Notes under the pieces: generated by a model
Told to the model about the DNA's origin: nothing
Databases searched by the model: none
The model's input: the letters and a program-made list of their open reading frames with translations, nothing else
Translations under genes and position numbers: made by a program
Origin: Oceanospirillaceae bacterium
GTDB lineage: Bacteria > Pseudomonadota > Gammaproteobacteria > Pseudomonadales > Oceanobacteraceae
Reading direction: 5' to 3'
Assembly: GCA_002723385.1 (NCBI GenBank)
Contig: PBNY01000051.1
Coordinates: 29,951-93,950 of the forward strand
DNA length: 64,000 bases
Shown here: positions 28,831 through 40,433 of the stretch, piece after piece
Layout of the letters: each line of letters starts with the position of its first letter
Position numbering within the stretch: the first letter of the stretch is position 1

Positions 28831-30099
28831 ATGAGCAACGAATACAGCAATCACCAACTGGCAAACAATCTCACCAAGAATACCCTCGCATTGGTTTTGG
28901 CCGGAGGTGAAGGCAGTCGATTGAAGCAGCTCACCAAATGGCGGGCAAAACCGGCGGTGCCATTTGGTGGCAAGTATCGAATCATCGATTTTGTGCTGTC
29001 GAACTGTGTCAATTCCGGCATCCGCAAGGTGGGTGTTGTGACTCAGTACAAGTCGCACTCCCTGATTCGTCACGTTCAGCGTGCCTGGTCATTCATGCGT
29101 TACGAAGTCGGTGAGTTTATTGAGCTGATGCCTGCCCAGCAGCGTATCGACAAGGGCTGGTATCAGGGCACGGCGGATGCGGTGTATCAGAATCTGGATA
29201 TCCTGCGTCATCACACGCCGGAGTACGTGCTGATTCTGGGAGGCGATCACATCTACTCCATGGATTACACCAAGATGCTGCTGGCGCACAAAAAATCCGG
29301 TGCGGATGTGACGGTTGGTTGTATCGAGGTGCCGATTGAAGAAGCATCGGACTTCGGTGTGATGTCGGTGAACGACGAAATGAAGATCACCCGTTTTGCC
29401 GAGAAGCCGGAAAACCCGGAATCCATCCCTGGCAAGCCGGAGTCGTCACTGGTGTCGATGGGTATCTACATCTTTTCCAGCGATTTCCTTTACCGCACTC
29501 TGATTGATGACAAGGACAACACGGTTTCTTCGCACGATTTTGGCAAGGACATCATTCCGGGTCTGATCGAGAAGCACAATGTCCATGCCTTCCCGTTTGA
29601 AGACGATTCTGGTGAACCAGCCTACTGGCGCGATGTAGGTACCTTGCAGGCGTTCTGGAAATCCAATATCGATCTTTGCAGCATCACCCCGGAACTGAAC
29701 CTGTATGACCGTGACTGGCCAATCTGGACGTACCAACCACAGCTGCCACCGGCCAAGTTCACCTTCGATGATGAAGGTCGTCGTGGCGAAGCAATCGACT
29801 CTTTGGTGGCCGGAGGTTGTATTATCTCGGGCGCGCGAATCAAACGTTCCGTCATTTCCAGCGACTGCCGGGTACACAGCTACAGTCTGGTGAAAGACTC
29901 CGTGGTGCTGCCACAGGTTGAAGTCCAGCGTAATTGCCGCATCCAGAATGCGGTGATCGACAAGGACTGTGTGATCCCGGAAGGCACTGTGATCGGTGAA
30001 GACATCGAACAGGATCGTCAGCGTTTCTACGTTGATGACAGCGGTATTGTTCTGGTGACTCCTGACATGCTGGGAATGAAAACCCATATGATTCGCTGA
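28831..30099 (+). CDS. glgC: Glucose-1-phosphate adenylyltransferase
   Basis: GlgC makes ADP-glucose, the donor for glycogen synthesis, and is the regulated step. The 422-residue protein has the nucleotide loop [13 protein letters not shown], the activator-site sequence [15 protein letters not shown], the catalytic GTADAVYQN region and DYTKML after GGDHIY. A left-handed helix domain ends the chain. CAGGAG lies upstream of the ATG. It heads a six-gene alpha-glucan operon. A 7-bp inverted repeat (GCCTATT/AATAGGC, 28699-28732) lies in the leader. Confidence 0.96.
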   Translation: MSNEYSNHQLANNLTKNTLALVLAGGEGSRLKQLTKWRAKPAVPFGGKYRIIDFVLSNCVNSGIRKVGVVTQYKSHSLIRHVQRAWSFMRYEVGEFIELMPAQQRIDKGWYQGTADAVYQNLDILRHHTPEYVLILGGDHIYSMDYTKMLLAHKKSGADVTVGCIEVPIEEASDFGVMSVNDEMKITRFAEKPENPESIPGKPESSLVSMGIYIFSSDFLYRTLIDDKDNTVSSHDFGKDIIPGLIEKHNVHAFPFEDDSGEPAYWRDVGTLQAFWKSNIDLCSITPELNLYDRDWPIWTYQPQLPPAKFTFDDEGRRGEAIDSLVAGGCIISGARIKRSVISSDCRVHSYSLVKDSVVLPQVEVQRNCRIQNAVIDKDCVIPEGTVIGEDIEQDRQRFYVDDSGIVLVTPDMLGMKTHMIR

Positions 30100-30134
30100 T
30101 TCCCGAATGACCTGATACAGGACGAAGACTCCGG

Positions 30135-31862
30135 ATGCAGCCTGACACAATCAAACTGGTAATCTGCTGGCATATGCACCAGCCTCACTATCGCGACGGC
30201 CTGGACGGTCAGTACCGATTACCTTGGGTTTATCTCCACGGCATCAAGGATTATTCCGATATGGCCGCGCACCTGGAAACTCATCCAGATGCACAGGTGG
30301 TGGTGAATTTTGCACCGGTCTTGCTGGAACAGCTCGAAGACTACGCGGTGCAGATGCGCCGCTGGCTGGCGGATGGCACTCCCATGGGCGATCCGCTGCT
30401 GAATTGTCTGGCCGGCGTGCACGCCATCGGCGACGACATTCCCTGCCGTTTTGAAGTGATCCAGGCCTGCAAGAAAGCCTACGCACAGACCATGATCGAC
30501 GTCTTTCCGCCGTTCCGTGCCTTGCTGGACATGGTGCAGAGTGACCGGGCGCAGTCGATTGAAGATGCGGCTTACCTGCGTTACTTCTCCGATCAGATGT
30601 TCACCGACCTGCTGGTCTGGTATCACCTGGCCTGGATGGGGGAGTCGCTGCGGCGAAACGATGAACGTGTTCAGAAACTGATCGATTTGGGGCTGGCGGA
30701 GCAGAGCTTTGATCCCGATGACCGCCGTTTGCTGTTCGAAGTCATGGCGGATGTCATGGAGCAGCTGGTGCCGCGTTATCGGGCACTGGAAGAGCGCGGT
30801 CAGATTGAAATCTCGATGACGCCTTACGGGCACCCGATTGTGCCGCTGATGATCGATTTCAATTCCGCCCGTGATGCCATGCCAGAGGTTCAACTGCCTC
30901 AACACACCCATTACCCGGATGGTTATGGACGTGCGCTCTGGCATCTGAAAGAAGGCATCGACAAGCACCAGGAGTTCTTCGGTAAAAAACCGCAGGGCGT
31001 CTGGTTGTCGGAAGGCGCCGTATCGGCCAGCTCGGTCGGCTTGCTGGATTCACTCGGCATTCGCTGGACCGCTTCGGGGGAAGGGGTGTGGCGTCATTCC
31101 TGCGAGGCGTCGCGACTGGATTCTCACGAGATATCGTCGAAACGCGCTCTCTATCGCCCGTTACAACACGGCGATCAGCGTTGTGCCCTGTTCTTCCGCG
31201 ATGACGGCATGTCCGATCTGATCGGGTTTGAGTACAAGAACTGGCACCCTCAGGATGCCGCCAACAACTTTGCACACAACCTCGAGAACATCGCCAATCA
31301 CCTCGGTGATCGTGCCGGAGAGCATGTGGTGGCGGTGATCCTCGATGGCGAAAACCCGTGGGAATACTATCCCCATAACGGCCATGACTTTATCAACACG
31401 CTGTATCAGACCCTGGTCGATCACCCGCGTGTTGAGATGACCACCTTTACCCAGGCGCTGGATCAGGGGCTGGAACCGATTCATCTGCCAGTGCTGAAAG
31501 CCGGTAGCTGGGTCTACGGTTCCTTCTCCACCTGGATTGGTGAGAAAGACAAAAACGCGGGGTGGGACATGCTGGTGGAAGCCAAGCAAGCCTACGATCA
31601 GGTCATGGCCCACGGCGAACTGACCCCGAAAGAACGCGATGCAGCCACGCATCAACTGGCGGTATGTGAAGGCTCCGACTGGTTCTGGTGGTTCGGTGAT
31701 TACAACCCGGCCGACTCGGTTCGTGATTTCGCCTTACTGTATCGCCGCCATCTCGAAAAACTGTACCTGACCCTCAAACTGACTCCTCCGGATTCCTTGC
31801 GCACCCTTCAGCCCTCCGGCGGAGGACAGATGGAGAACTCGGGTACCATGAGACGTAACTGA
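30135..31862 (+). CDS. Glycoside hydrolase family 57 enzyme (alpha-amylase or 4-alpha-glucanotransferase)
   Basis: The 575-residue protein has the GH57 motifs in order: HMHQPHY at 13-19, the catalytic nucleophile Glu293 in WLSEGAVS, and the acid Asp404 in VILDGENPWE. The C-terminus carries GSWVYGSFSTWIGE. GH57 enzymes rearrange or cut alpha-1,4 or alpha-1,6 glucan chains. Its place between glgC and malQ implies a role in shaping or breaking glycogen. A branching-type GH57 activity cannot be excluded, but glgB is also present. Confidence 0.9.
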   Translation: MQPDTIKLVICWHMHQPHYRDGLDGQYRLPWVYLHGIKDYSDMAAHLETHPDAQVVVNFAPVLLEQLEDYAVQMRRWLADGTPMGDPLLNCLAGVHAIGDDIPCRFEVIQACKKAYAQTMIDVFPPFRALLDMVQSDRAQSIEDAAYLRYFSDQMFTDLLVWYHLAWMGESLRRNDERVQKLIDLGLAEQSFDPDDRRLLFEVMADVMEQLVPRYRALEERGQIEISMTPYGHPIVPLMIDFNSARDAMPEVQLPQHTHYPDGYGRALWHLKEGIDKHQEFFGKKPQGVWLSEGAVSASSVGLLDSLGIRWTASGEGVWRHSCEASRLDSHEISSKRALYRPLQHGDQRCALFFRDDGMSDLIGFEYKNWHPQDAANNFAHNLENIANHLGDRAGEHVVAVILDGENPWEYYPHNGHDFINTLYQTLVDHPRVEMTTFTQALDQGLEPIHLPVLKAGSWVYGSFSTWIGEKDKNAGWDMLVEAKQAYDQVMAHGELTPKERDAATHQLAVCEGSDWFWWFGDYNPADSVRDFALLYRRHLEKLYLTLKLTPPDSLRTLQPSGGGQMENSGTMRRN

Positions 31863-31889
31863 CCCGCGACACGCACCATGGAGCAAGCA

Positions 31890-33290
31890 GTGGTAACCAC
31901 ACAACAGGCAAGTGAACGATTGGCTGACTCGCGACGAGCGGGGGTGTTGCTGCACCCTACGTCATTGCCTTCCGGGAAACTGGATGACGATGCCTGGCGC
32001 TTTATCGACTGGATGGAAGCGGCTCATTTGACCGTTTGGCAAATGTTGCCGCTGACGCAACCGGCGGATGGACTGTCGCCGTATCAAAGCATTTCAGCGA
32101 TGGCGCTGAATCCGGCCTTGCTGCCTGACAATTGGGAAGCGGAGCTGGCTGGCGAAACGCTGCAATCATTTCTGGCCAACCCGCCGTCCTGGCTGGCGGA
32201 TTACAGCTGTTTTTGTGTCTTGCGCGAGCGTTTTGACCGCATCAGCTGGAACGAATGGCCGAATCCGTACAAATATCGGGAGCCGTCAGCCCTGGCGGAG
32301 CTTGAATCAGAATGTGCAGACGAGCTGCTGTTTATCCGCAAACAGCAATGCGCCTTGATCGACCGCTGGCAGCGCTTGCGTCAGTACGCCAATGGCAAGG
32401 GCATTCAGCTGTTTGGTGATATCCCCATTTTCGTCGCCTATGACAGTGTAGATGTCTGGTGTCATCCGGAAGATTTCAAACTCGACGACGAGTTGCATCC
32501 CTGGGTTGTGGCGGGTGTGCCGCCGGATTATTTCTCTGAAACTGGCCAGCGCTGGGGCAACCCGCATTACAACTGGCAGGCGATGCAGCAAAACGAATTC
32601 TACTGGTGGCAAAAGCGGCTGGACTGGAGCCTGTCGCTGTTTGACCTGATTCGCATTGATCATTTCCGTGGTCTGGAAGCCTGTTGGGAAATCAGGGCTG
32701 AAGAACCAACGGCCATCAACGGCGAGTGGGTCAGGGTACCGGGGAACGAACTGCTGACGGCGCTGCAGTCGCGTTACACTCCGCTGCCTTTGATCGCGGA
32801 AGATCTCGGTATGATCACCCCGGAAGTGGTGGCGTTGAAGAATGCCTTCGACCTGCCGGGGATGTCGGTGCTGCAATTTGGTTTTAACGGTCTTCCCGAC
32901 AATCCGCACGCGCTGAACGAACAAGTTGTCAATTCCGTCGTGTATACAGGAACCCACGACAATGAGACCGCGTTGGGCTGGTGGCAGGGCATTCATGAAC
33001 ATCATCATCGCGAATGGATCATGAGCCAGCTGGATGCCGACGTGGGTGCGATGCCTTGGCCACTGATCAAGGCAGCCATGCAGTCACCTGCGTGCATGGC
33101 AATGGTGCCGTTGCAGGATTTCCTCGGGCTGGATAATCAGGCCCGTATGAATGTCCCTGGCACTGTAGAGAACAACTGGCTCTGGCAGTATCAGCCGCAT
33201 GATCTGAATTCGGAGCTGGCCAATCGAATTGCTCAGCTGGTGGATGCTCACCAGCGTTATCCAATAGAGGCCGAGAATGGCGAACACTGA
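31890..33290 (+). CDS. malQ: 4-alpha-glucanotransferase (amylomaltase)
   Basis: MalQ transfers alpha-1,4-glucan segments and releases glucose (GH77). The 466-residue short form has [15 protein letters not shown] at the start, nucleophile Asp in [15 protein letters not shown], acid Glu in [13 protein letters not shown] and the [13 protein letters not shown] motif. A GTG at 31890 has GGAG six bases upstream and is preferred; an ATG at 31878 with no ribosome site is the alternative. Its end overlaps glgB by 14 bp. Confidence 0.93.
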   Translation: MVTTQQASERLADSRRAGVLLHPTSLPSGKLDDDAWRFIDWMEAAHLTVWQMLPLTQPADGLSPYQSISAMALNPALLPDNWEAELAGETLQSFLANPPSWLADYSCFCVLRERFDRISWNEWPNPYKYREPSALAELESECADELLFIRKQQCALIDRWQRLRQYANGKGIQLFGDIPIFVAYDSVDVWCHPEDFKLDDELHPWVVAGVPPDYFSETGQRWGNPHYNWQAMQQNEFYWWQKRLDWSLSLFDLIRIDHFRGLEACWEIRAEEPTAINGEWVRVPGNELLTALQSRYTPLPLIAEDLGMITPEVVALKNAFDLPGMSVLQFGFNGLPDNPHALNEQVVNSVVYTGTHDNETALGWWQGIHEHHHREWIMSQLDADVGAMPWPLIKAAMQSPACMAMVPLQDFLGLDNQARMNVPGTVENNWLWQYQPHDLNSELANRIAQLVDAHQRYPIEAENGEH

Positions 33291-35490
33291 GACCGCTGAA
33301 CACATTAGTGATTTCGAACACCTGCAACGGTTGCAGACCGGGTTGCATCATGACCCGTTCCTGTTTCTTGGCTGTCATCCGGCTGGTGATAGCTGGATTA
33401 TCCGCTCATGGCTGCCGATGGCTGAGCAAGTCTGGGTTGGTGATCATGCACTGACCCGGTTGGGAGACACCGGCTGTTTTGCCGTGACACTGACGGATCA
33501 ACAACGTCAGGCATTACCGCAGCATTACGAAGTACGCTGGCAGGAAGGGGACGATGAGATTCACACCATGGTGTCGCCATGGACCTTCTGGCCGCAGTTG
33601 GGCGAGCTGGATTTACACCTGTTTGCCGAAGGCCGACACTGGAATATTCACCAGCACCTCGGCGCCCAGCTGAAAACCCTGAACGGTGTTGAAGGTGTGT
33701 TGTTTGCGGTCTGGGCACCTTCCGCAACCCGCGTCTCTGTGGTCGGCTCATTCAACAACTGGAACGGTCTGCGTCATCCGATGCGGGCACTCGGTGGTTC
33801 CGGTGTTTGGGAGCTGTTCATTCCGGGTCTGCACGCCGGAGACTTATACAAGTTTGAAATTCGCAACGAGCACACGGGCGACCTGCTGCTGAAAACTGAC
33901 CCGTACGCCCGTTATATGGAAAAGCGTCCGGACAACAGCTCCGTGGTGTTCGACAGCCAGCATCAATGGTCGGATGCGGAATGGATGCGCGAGCGCGATT
34001 ATTTTGAGTGGCAGCACCGTCCGATCAGCATTTACGAGGTGCATCTCGGTTCCTGGCGTCGTGATGAACTGGGAAACTTCCTCAGTTATCGCGCCATTGC
34101 TCATGAGCTGGTGAACTACGTCAAGTGGATGGGCTTTACTCATATCGAGCTGTTGCCGCTATCCGAGCACCCTCTGGATCAATCCTGGGGCTATCAGACC
34201 TCCGGTTACTTCGCCCCGACCAGCCGCTTTGGCAATCCGGATGATCTGCGTTATCTGGTTGACCTGATGCATCAGCACGACATTGGCGTGCTGCTGGATT
34301 GGGTGCCTGCACATTTTCCGAAAGACGATTTTGCCCTGGCACGCTTCGATGGCACAGCCCTGTACGAGCACGAAGATCCGCGCAAGGGTGAGCATCGGGA
34401 ATGGGGCACGCTGATTTTCAACTACAGCCGCAACGAAGTGCGTAACTTCCTGATTGCCAATGCCCTCTACTGGCTGAAGGAGTTCCACATCGACGGTCTG
34501 CGTGTCGATGCTGTCGCCGCCATGTTGTACCTCGATTACGACCGTGAAGACGGTGACTGGGAACCCAATGCCCATGGCGGACGTGAAAATCTCGAAGCAA
34601 TCGAGTTCCTGCGTGTGCTGAATCACGAAGTGCATACTCAATGCCCTGGTGCCCTGATGATGGCCGAAGAGTCGACCTCCTGGCCGCTGGTGACACGACC
34701 ACCGGATATGGGGGGGCTGGGCTTTACCCTGAAGTGGAACATGGGCTGGATGAACGACACACTGGGGTATTTCAAACAGGACCCGCTGTATCGCTCATTC
34801 CATCACAACCAGCTGACCTTCAATCAGATGTACGCCTATTCGGAGAACTTCGTGCTGCCGCTGTCGCATGACGAAGTGGTGCACCTGAAAGGCTCCCTGT
34901 CTTCACGGATGCCGGGGGATGACTGGCAGAAAATGGCGAACCTGCGCCTGTTACTGGCGTGGCAGTGGTTGAATCCGGGCAAGAAACTGCTGTTTATGGG
35001 CGGTGAAATGGGCCAGTGGACCGAGTGGGATGAAAGCGTATCGCTGGACTGGGATCTGCCAAATTACGACAACCACCGCGGTGTCCAGCTGCTGACACGC
35101 GATTTGAATCGCTTGTACCAGACGGTGTCCGCACTGCATCAGTACGATTTCGATCAGGCTGGTTTCGACTGGATCAGCTGCGATGACCATGAGAACTCGG
35201 TGCTGGCATTTACCCGTCAATCCGATGACTGCGATCTGGTGTGTGTTTTCAACTTCACGCCGGTACCGCGTAACGACTATCCGGTTGGCCTGCCACACAG
35301 CGGAGACTATGAAGAAATCCTCAATACCGATTCCGTGCTCTATGGCGGCAGCAACGTGGGTAATGAGGGGCAATTGCGCAGTCGTAACGAACCGCTGATG
35401 GGCCAGCCCAACTCTGCATTGGTCAATATTCCTCCTCTTGGTGTCGTGGTACTCAGGCACCTGAAGCCTGAAGGGACAACACATTCATGA
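33277..35490 (+). CDS. glgB: 1,4-alpha-glucan branching enzyme
   Basis: GlgB adds alpha-1,6 branches to glycogen. The 737-residue protein has two N-terminal sandwich modules (the second, a CBM48, includes [20 protein letters not shown]) and a GH13 barrel. Catalytic residues are nucleophile Asp411 ([12 protein letters not shown]), the acid Glu at 464/465 (MAEESTSWP) and Asp in LSHDEVVH. The length is normal. It overlaps malQ by 14 bp and glgA by 4 bp, so translation of these genes is coupled. Confidence 0.97.
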   Translation: MANTETAEHISDFEHLQRLQTGLHHDPFLFLGCHPAGDSWIIRSWLPMAEQVWVGDHALTRLGDTGCFAVTLTDQQRQALPQHYEVRWQEGDDEIHTMVSPWTFWPQLGELDLHLFAEGRHWNIHQHLGAQLKTLNGVEGVLFAVWAPSATRVSVVGSFNNWNGLRHPMRALGGSGVWELFIPGLHAGDLYKFEIRNEHTGDLLLKTDPYARYMEKRPDNSSVVFDSQHQWSDAEWMRERDYFEWQHRPISIYEVHLGSWRRDELGNFLSYRAIAHELVNYVKWMGFTHIELLPLSEHPLDQSWGYQTSGYFAPTSRFGNPDDLRYLVDLMHQHDIGVLLDWVPAHFPKDDFALARFDGTALYEHEDPRKGEHREWGTLIFNYSRNEVRNFLIANALYWLKEFHIDGLRVDAVAAMLYLDYDREDGDWEPNAHGGRENLEAIEFLRVLNHEVHTQCPGALMMAEESTSWPLVTRPPDMGGLGFTLKWNMGWMNDTLGYFKQDPLYRSFHHNQLTFNQMYAYSENFVLPLSHDEVVHLKGSLSSRMPGDDWQKMANLRLLLAWQWLNPGKKLLFMGGEMGQWTEWDESVSLDWDLPNYDNHRGVQLLTRDLNRLYQTVSALHQYDFDQAGFDWISCDDHENSVLAFTRQSDDCDLVCVFNFTPVPRNDYPVGLPHSGDYEEILNTDSVLYGGSNVGNEGQLRSRNEPLMGQPNSALVNIPPLGVVVLRHLKPEGTTHS

Positions 35491-36953
35491 AGATCCTGTT
35501 TGCGACATCGGAAATGCACCCGGTTATCAAGACCGGCGGACTGGCGGATGTGTCGGGCGGTTTGCCCAATGCCTACGCAGCGCTGGAACACGACGTCCGC
35601 GTTGTGTTACCGGGTTATCAGGCAGTGTGGGAAAAGCTGCACGACGTTCACAAGATTGCCGAGTTCGACATCGACAGCTGTGGCAAGCGCCATCAGGTAG
35701 CGATCAAGCAAGCTGCCGCGAAGGGAACGGACGCGATTCTCTGGATTGTGGACATCCCGGACTTGTTTGACCGTCCGGGCAATCCGTATCTGGCCAATGA
35801 CGGCAGTGACTGGTGGGACAACGGCGAGCGCTTCGGCGTCTTTTCCCAGGTTGCAGCCGAGCTGGCGATGGATCATCGCGGTCTGAACTGGAAAGCAGAT
35901 CTGGTACAAGCCAACGACTGGCAAACCGGTCTGGTTCCGGCGTACTTGTCTGAGCAGCTGGAGCGTCCGAGCACGATCTTCACCATTCACAACATGGCCT
36001 ATCAGGGCCAGTTTCCACACGCGTTATTCAGCGCCTTGAGGCTGCCATGGCACTGGTGGCAAGCCGAAGGTGGCGTCGAGTTCCACGGCCAGATGTCGAT
36101 GCTGAAAGCCGGCATCGAAATGGCGGATCAGGTAACGACCGTCAGTCCGACCTACGCGCGTGAAATCACCTGGCCGGAGTTTGCTTACGGCCTGGAAGGC
36201 GTACTGCAACGCAAGGCGAACGAAGGACGTCTGTCCGGCATTATCAATGGCATTGATGAGAACGTCTGGAACCCGGAAACCGACCCGTATCTGCCACGCC
36301 AGTACTCTGCGGCCAAGGGCCGTGTTGCTGCCCGCAAGCTGAATAAAACCGAGCTGCTGAATCGTTTTGGCTGGCACGAATCCGAAGTGGATCTGGATGT
36401 GCCAGTGGTGGGTATGGTCGGGCGTCTGGTGTGGCAAAAGGGTATTGATCTGGTGACGCAACTAATTCCACAGATTCTGGCCACCGAGAACGTGATCTTT
36501 GCGATTGTTGGCAGTGGCGACAAGGAATTCCAGGATGCGTTGCAGCAGCTGGCGATCCAGTATCCGAAGCGAGTGCTGTTGTTCCTGGGGTATTCAGAAG
36601 AGCTGGCGCATCTGGTGGAAGGCGGCTCGGATATGTTTTTGATGCCATCCCGCTTTGAGCCATGTGGACTGAATCAGATTTACAGCCTCAAGTACGGCAC
36701 CTTGCCAATCGTACACCACACCGGTGGTTTGGCTGACACAGTGGTCAACGCGACGGAAGACAACATTGCCGACGGCAGCGCTACCGGATTCGTGTTCTAT
36801 GACCCGAGCATTCATGCATTGAAGTCGACCTTGCAACACGCGCTTTATTTGTTCGGCAAAAAACGCACCTGGCAGGCCATTCAGAAACAAGGTATGCAAC
36901 AGGCGTTCGGTTGGCAGGAAAGTGCCACTCAATATCTCAAATTGATCCAGTGA
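35487..36953 (+). CDS. glgA: Glycogen synthase (ADP-glucose)
   Basis: GlgA extends alpha-1,4 chains from ADP-glucose (GT5). The 488-residue protein starts [21 protein letters not shown], with the ADP-glucose-binding KTGGL at Lys15. The C-terminal domain has [14 protein letters not shown] and [18 protein letters not shown]. Its ATG overlaps the glgB stop (ATGA). Confidence 0.97.
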   Translation: MKILFATSEMHPVIKTGGLADVSGGLPNAYAALEHDVRVVLPGYQAVWEKLHDVHKIAEFDIDSCGKRHQVAIKQAAAKGTDAILWIVDIPDLFDRPGNPYLANDGSDWWDNGERFGVFSQVAAELAMDHRGLNWKADLVQANDWQTGLVPAYLSEQLERPSTIFTIHNMAYQGQFPHALFSALRLPWHWWQAEGGVEFHGQMSMLKAGIEMADQVTTVSPTYAREITWPEFAYGLEGVLQRKANEGRLSGIINGIDENVWNPETDPYLPRQYSAAKGRVAARKLNKTELLNRFGWHESEVDLDVPVVGMVGRLVWQKGIDLVTQLIPQILATENVIFAIVGSGDKEFQDALQQLAIQYPKRVLLFLGYSEELAHLVEGGSDMFLMPSRFEPCGLNQIYSLKYGTLPIVHHTGGLADTVVNATEDNIADGSATGFVFYDPSIHALKSTLQHALYLFGKKRTWQAIQKQGMQQAFGWQESATQYLKLIQ

Positions 36954-36973
36954 TTTTGGCAGGAATTCAGGAC

Positions 36974-39490
36974 ATGTCAGCGAACGAGCAAACTCCTTCA
37001 GACGCGACGCTTACGGCGGAAGAACAACAGCGCGTCATCAGTGAACAACTGAAAAAAGTCGGTCTGGATACCTCCGATCTGGAAGCCGACTTTGTTCACT
37101 ACCTCTACAACTCCATGGGGCGTAACGTTGCCTCCGAGCCTTATTATCACTACAAGGCGCTGTCGTTTGCCGTGCGTGATCGCATCATGCAGTTGTGGAA
37201 GCAGACCTGGGCAAGCTATCAGCAACAAGACACCCGGAAAGCCTATTACCTCTCGATGGAGTTTCTGATTGGTCGCTCATTGACCAACAACATGCTCAAT
37301 CTGGGTGTTGAGAGCAAGGTTGATCAGGCGTTGTATAACATTGGTCTACTGCTGGAACAGGTACAGGAAGCCGAGATTGACGCCGGTCTGGGTAACGGTG
37401 GTCTCGGGCGCCTGGCGGCCTGCTTCATGGACTCCTGTGCCACACTGAAACTGCCGGTGATGGGCTATGGCCTGCGCTATGAATACGGCATGTTCAAGCA
37501 GCTGATCAAGGACGGGCACCAGATCGAAGCCCCTGATCATTGGCTCGGTTATGACAGCTACCCGTGGGAATTTCAGCGTCGGGAATACACACGGGAAGTC
37601 CGTTTTGGTGGCTACACGCGCCAGTATCAGGACAGCCATACAGGCGAGCTGATTGTGCATTGGGAAACCGATGAAGAAGTGCTGGCAGTGCCTTACGACG
37701 TACCGATTCCCGGCTACAAAAACGGCGTGGTGAATACCTTGCGTCTTTGGTCGGCGCAGGCAACCGAGGTGTTCAACTTCTCCGAGTTCAACAAAGGGTC
37801 GTACTTCGAAGCGGTGTCTTCCAAGGCCGAAGCCGAAAACATCACCATGGTGCTGTACCCCAACGACACCAGCGAGAACGGCAAGGAACTGCGTCTGCGT
37901 CAGCAATATTTCCTGGTCTCGGCCTCGCTTCAGGATGTGGTGGCCCAGTGGATTGAGCAGCACGGCAAGAATTTCGATCATTTTGCCGAGCACAATGTGT
38001 TCCAGCTCAATGACACTCACCCAAGTCTGGCCGTCGCCGAGCTGATGCGGATTCTGGTCGATGATATGAAACTGGGCTGGGACAAGGCCTGGAGCATCAC
38101 CACCCGTTGCATGGCCTATACTAACCACACCTTGCTGCCCGAAGCGCTGGAACGCTGGTCAGAGCATCTGTTTGAAAAACTGCTGCCGCGTCCGCTGGAA
38201 ATCATCTACGAGATCAACGCCCGCTTCCTCAAGGAAGTGTCGATGAAATGGCCCGGCGATAACGAGCGCCTGCGCACCATGTCGATCATTGATGAACACA
38301 ATCATGTGCGCATGGCTTATCTGGCGATTGTGGGCAGCTTCTCGGTCAATGGCGTGGCCGCGCTGCACTCGCAACTGTTGAAGGACGGCTTGTTTAACGA
38401 CTTCTTCCAGCTCTGGCCACACAAGTTCAACAACAAGACCAACGGCGTGACCCAGCGTCGCTGGATGGCCAGCTCCAACCCAGGCTTGCGTGAACTGCTG
38501 GCGCGTTACATTGGCGAGGACTGGATCACCGACCTGAACCAGCTGTCGCGCATCGAAGCGCTGAAGAGTGACGCTGAATTCCGCCAAGGCTGGCAAGCGG
38601 TACGTCATGAGAACAAACAACGACTGGCCAATCTGGTGGAGAAAGAAACCGGTATTTACTTCCCGGTGGATTCGATGTTTGACGTGCAGGTGAAGCGCAT
38701 TCACGAATACAAACGCCAGCTGCTTAACCTGCTGCATGTGGTGCACCTGTATTCCCGCATCAAACGCGGCGATACCGCCGACTGGACCAACCGCAGTGTC
38801 TTGATTGGTGGCAAGGCAGCACCGGGCTATTTTATGGCCAAGAAGATCATCAAGCTGATCAACAACGTGGCCAGCATCATCAACAACGATCCGGAAGTGG
38901 GCGACAAACTCAAGCTGGCGTTTATTCCCAACTATCGTGTGTCCGCCATGGAGATCATTGCCCCCGGTACTGACCTGTCCGAACAGGTGTCTACGGCGGG
39001 TAAAGAAGCCTCCGGTACCGGCAACATGAAATTTATGATGAACGGCTCGGTCACCATCGGCACGCTGGACGGCGCCAATGTTGAGATTCTGGATGCTGTC
39101 GGTGAAGACAACTTCTTCCTCTTTGGCCTCAAAACCCCGGAAGTGGCTGAACTGCGTCAGCATTACAACCCGCAAGCCTGCATTGAAGCCGACTACGACC
39201 TGCAATGCGTCATGGGCTTGCTGGAATCTGGCCACTTCAACCAGTTTGAACCGGGATTGTTCGATGACCTGATAGCAGCGATCAAATCACCGTCCGACCC
39301 GTGGATGACACTGGCGGATTTCCGCAGCTACATCGACGCCCAGCAAGCCGCTTCCGACGCATTCCGGGACCAGGATCGCTGGATCGACATGAGCATCGTC
39401 AACACCGCTCGCAGTGGTATCTTCTCGACGGATCGTACTATTAGTCAGTACAACGAAGATATTTGGAAATTAATGCCGGTGGGGGAATAA
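36974..39490 (+). CDS. glgP: Glycogen phosphorylase
   Basis: GlgP releases glucose-1-phosphate from glycogen ends (GT35). The start at 36974 gives 838 residues, in the family range; the upstream in-frame ATG at 36911 lies inside glgA. Hallmarks are DAGLGNGGLGRLAACFMDS, NGVTQRRW and the pyridoxal-phosphate site EASGTGNMKF with Lys686. It is the last gene of the glg operon, 20 bp after glgA. I saw no strong terminator right behind it, only two REP-like palindromes. Confidence 0.97.
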   Translation: MSANEQTPSDATLTAEEQQRVISEQLKKVGLDTSDLEADFVHYLYNSMGRNVASEPYYHYKALSFAVRDRIMQLWKQTWASYQQQDTRKAYYLSMEFLIGRSLTNNMLNLGVESKVDQALYNIGLLLEQVQEAEIDAGLGNGGLGRLAACFMDSCATLKLPVMGYGLRYEYGMFKQLIKDGHQIEAPDHWLGYDSYPWEFQRREYTREVRFGGYTRQYQDSHTGELIVHWETDEEVLAVPYDVPIPGYKNGVVNTLRLWSAQATEVFNFSEFNKGSYFEAVSSKAEAENITMVLYPNDTSENGKELRLRQQYFLVSASLQDVVAQWIEQHGKNFDHFAEHNVFQLNDTHPSLAVAELMRILVDDMKLGWDKAWSITTRCMAYTNHTLLPEALERWSEHLFEKLLPRPLEIIYEINARFLKEVSMKWPGDNERLRTMSIIDEHNHVRMAYLAIVGSFSVNGVAALHSQLLKDGLFNDFFQLWPHKFNNKTNGVTQRRWMASSNPGLRELLARYIGEDWITDLNQLSRIEALKSDAEFRQGWQAVRHENKQRLANLVEKETGIYFPVDSMFDVQVKRIHEYKRQLLNLLHVVHLYSRIKRGDTADWTNRSVLIGGKAAPGYFMAKKIIKLINNVASIINNDPEVGDKLKLAFIPNYRVSAMEIIAPGTDLSEQVSTAGKEASGTGNMKFMMNGSVTIGTLDGANVEILDAVGEDNFFLFGLKTPEVAELRQHYNPQACIEADYDLQCVMGLLESGHFNQFEPGLFDDLIAAIKSPSDPWMTLADFRSYIDAQQAASDAFRDQDRWIDMSIVNTARSGIFSTDRTISQYNEDIWKLMPVGE

Positions 39491-39529
39491 CTCACATTTG
39501 GGACTGAAATAAAAAACTGTGTTCGGCTT

Positions 39530-39590
39530 GGCTCCCACGCTTCTGCGTGGGAGCCTGTTTGCCTTTGCATTCCCACGTGGAACGTGGGAA
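39530..39590. repeat. Pair of REP-like palindromes after glgP
   Basis: GGCTCCCACGC-TTCT-GCGTGGGAGCC (39530-39555) is an 11-bp perfect stem. TTCCCACGT-GGA-ACGTGGGAA (39570-39590) is a 9-bp perfect stem. Both share the core CCCACG/CGTGGG and sit 15 bp apart, which is typical of a two-element REP cluster. They differ from the 88-bp array at 25389. They may protect the glgP mRNA end. Confidence 0.75.
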
Positions 39591-39612
39591 CGAGACATGC
39601 TCTACAGAGTTG

Positions 39613-40356
39613 TTATTTCTTGATTGGAGTTCTCCGATTCAAACACGGATGCTGTTTCACTGGCAGAGGTGTTCTGGAACCGTTGAATCTGAAGGTTTTT
39701 TTGCGTGGGTCGTGATCCAGCGTGGCCGTCACTTGCTGATATTGGTGCATATGACTGGCTGTTTGTGGGCAACGCCAGTAAATCAATGTGTGAATAGTCT
39801 GATAGTCGGCAGCCAGGTCACGTTGAAAAATGGGTTCATGGTGGGCAATACGATTGCGGAGTCGTCTGACTTGTTCGAGCAACTGATAGATATTTTCTCG
39901 TGAGATATCTATGGGCTGTGCATCTGGCAAGAATGGAAATACCCGATGTAACTGTTGTCTCCAAAGGCGTTCATCAAACCGTCGGGTGAACATTTTTTGC
40001 CAGAATACGAACTTGAGTTCTGGCACTACCTTGCCCGTTGTCGTATGCGTTTTGCTGGTGTTTTCAAGATCCTGACGCTGACGATACTTTCCCTTGTTGG
40101 GTAAATTTCGCAGGAAATTCGCAGACCACGGCCATTTTTCTTCATAGGTTGTCGTGAGCGCTTCAGAAACTGCATTCCGAATCACAATCTCGCAAAAATG
40201 TAGAGGAAAGAAGAATTCTGCGGCAATATTGGCATTCCATGTATATAGCTGCAGGGTACTGCATGCATGGCCGGATGAGGCGCGTTTGTAGGTCGATAAT
40301 CTGGCTTGAGATAATGACCGCTCGATAATCTGCTGTTTGATGTCGTCCATTGACAA
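39613..40356 (-). CDS. Abi-like HEPN-domain protein (possible abortive-infection factor)
   Basis: The 247-residue protein resembles Abi-like proteins. It has LYTWNANIAAEFFFPLHFCE followed by IVIRNAVSEAL near residues 37-68, a middle KVVPELKFVFWQKMF segment, and the HEPN motif RLRNRIAHHEPIF, an R-x4-H ribonuclease-type site. Its C-terminal 45 residues are basic and not conserved by eye. The start may be TTG at 40356 (AGGAG six bases upstream) or ATG at 40350. It is oriented against the flanking housekeeping genes and lies between REP-like palindromes and an orphan terminator, as expected for an inserted defence gene. Anti-phage activity is an inference. Confidence 0.75.
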   Translation of the reverse strand: MSMDDIKQQIIERSLSQARLSTYKRASSGHACSTLQLYTWNANIAAEFFFPLHFCEIVIRNAVSEALTTTYEEKWPWSANFLRNLPNKGKYRQRQDLENTSKTHTTTGKVVPELKFVFWQKMFTRRFDERLWRQQLHRVFPFLPDAQPIDISRENIYQLLEQVRRLRNRIAHHEPIFQRDLAADYQTIHTLIYWRCPQTASHMHQYQQVTATLDHDPRKKTFRFNGSRTPLPVKQHPCLNRRTPIKK

Positions 40357-40433
40357 TCATAGCTCCTGTGATACTTTGGGTTGGCTAGCCGAGAGAATCG
40401 CGGGCTTTGGCCCTCCCTCCCGGACACACGAAT

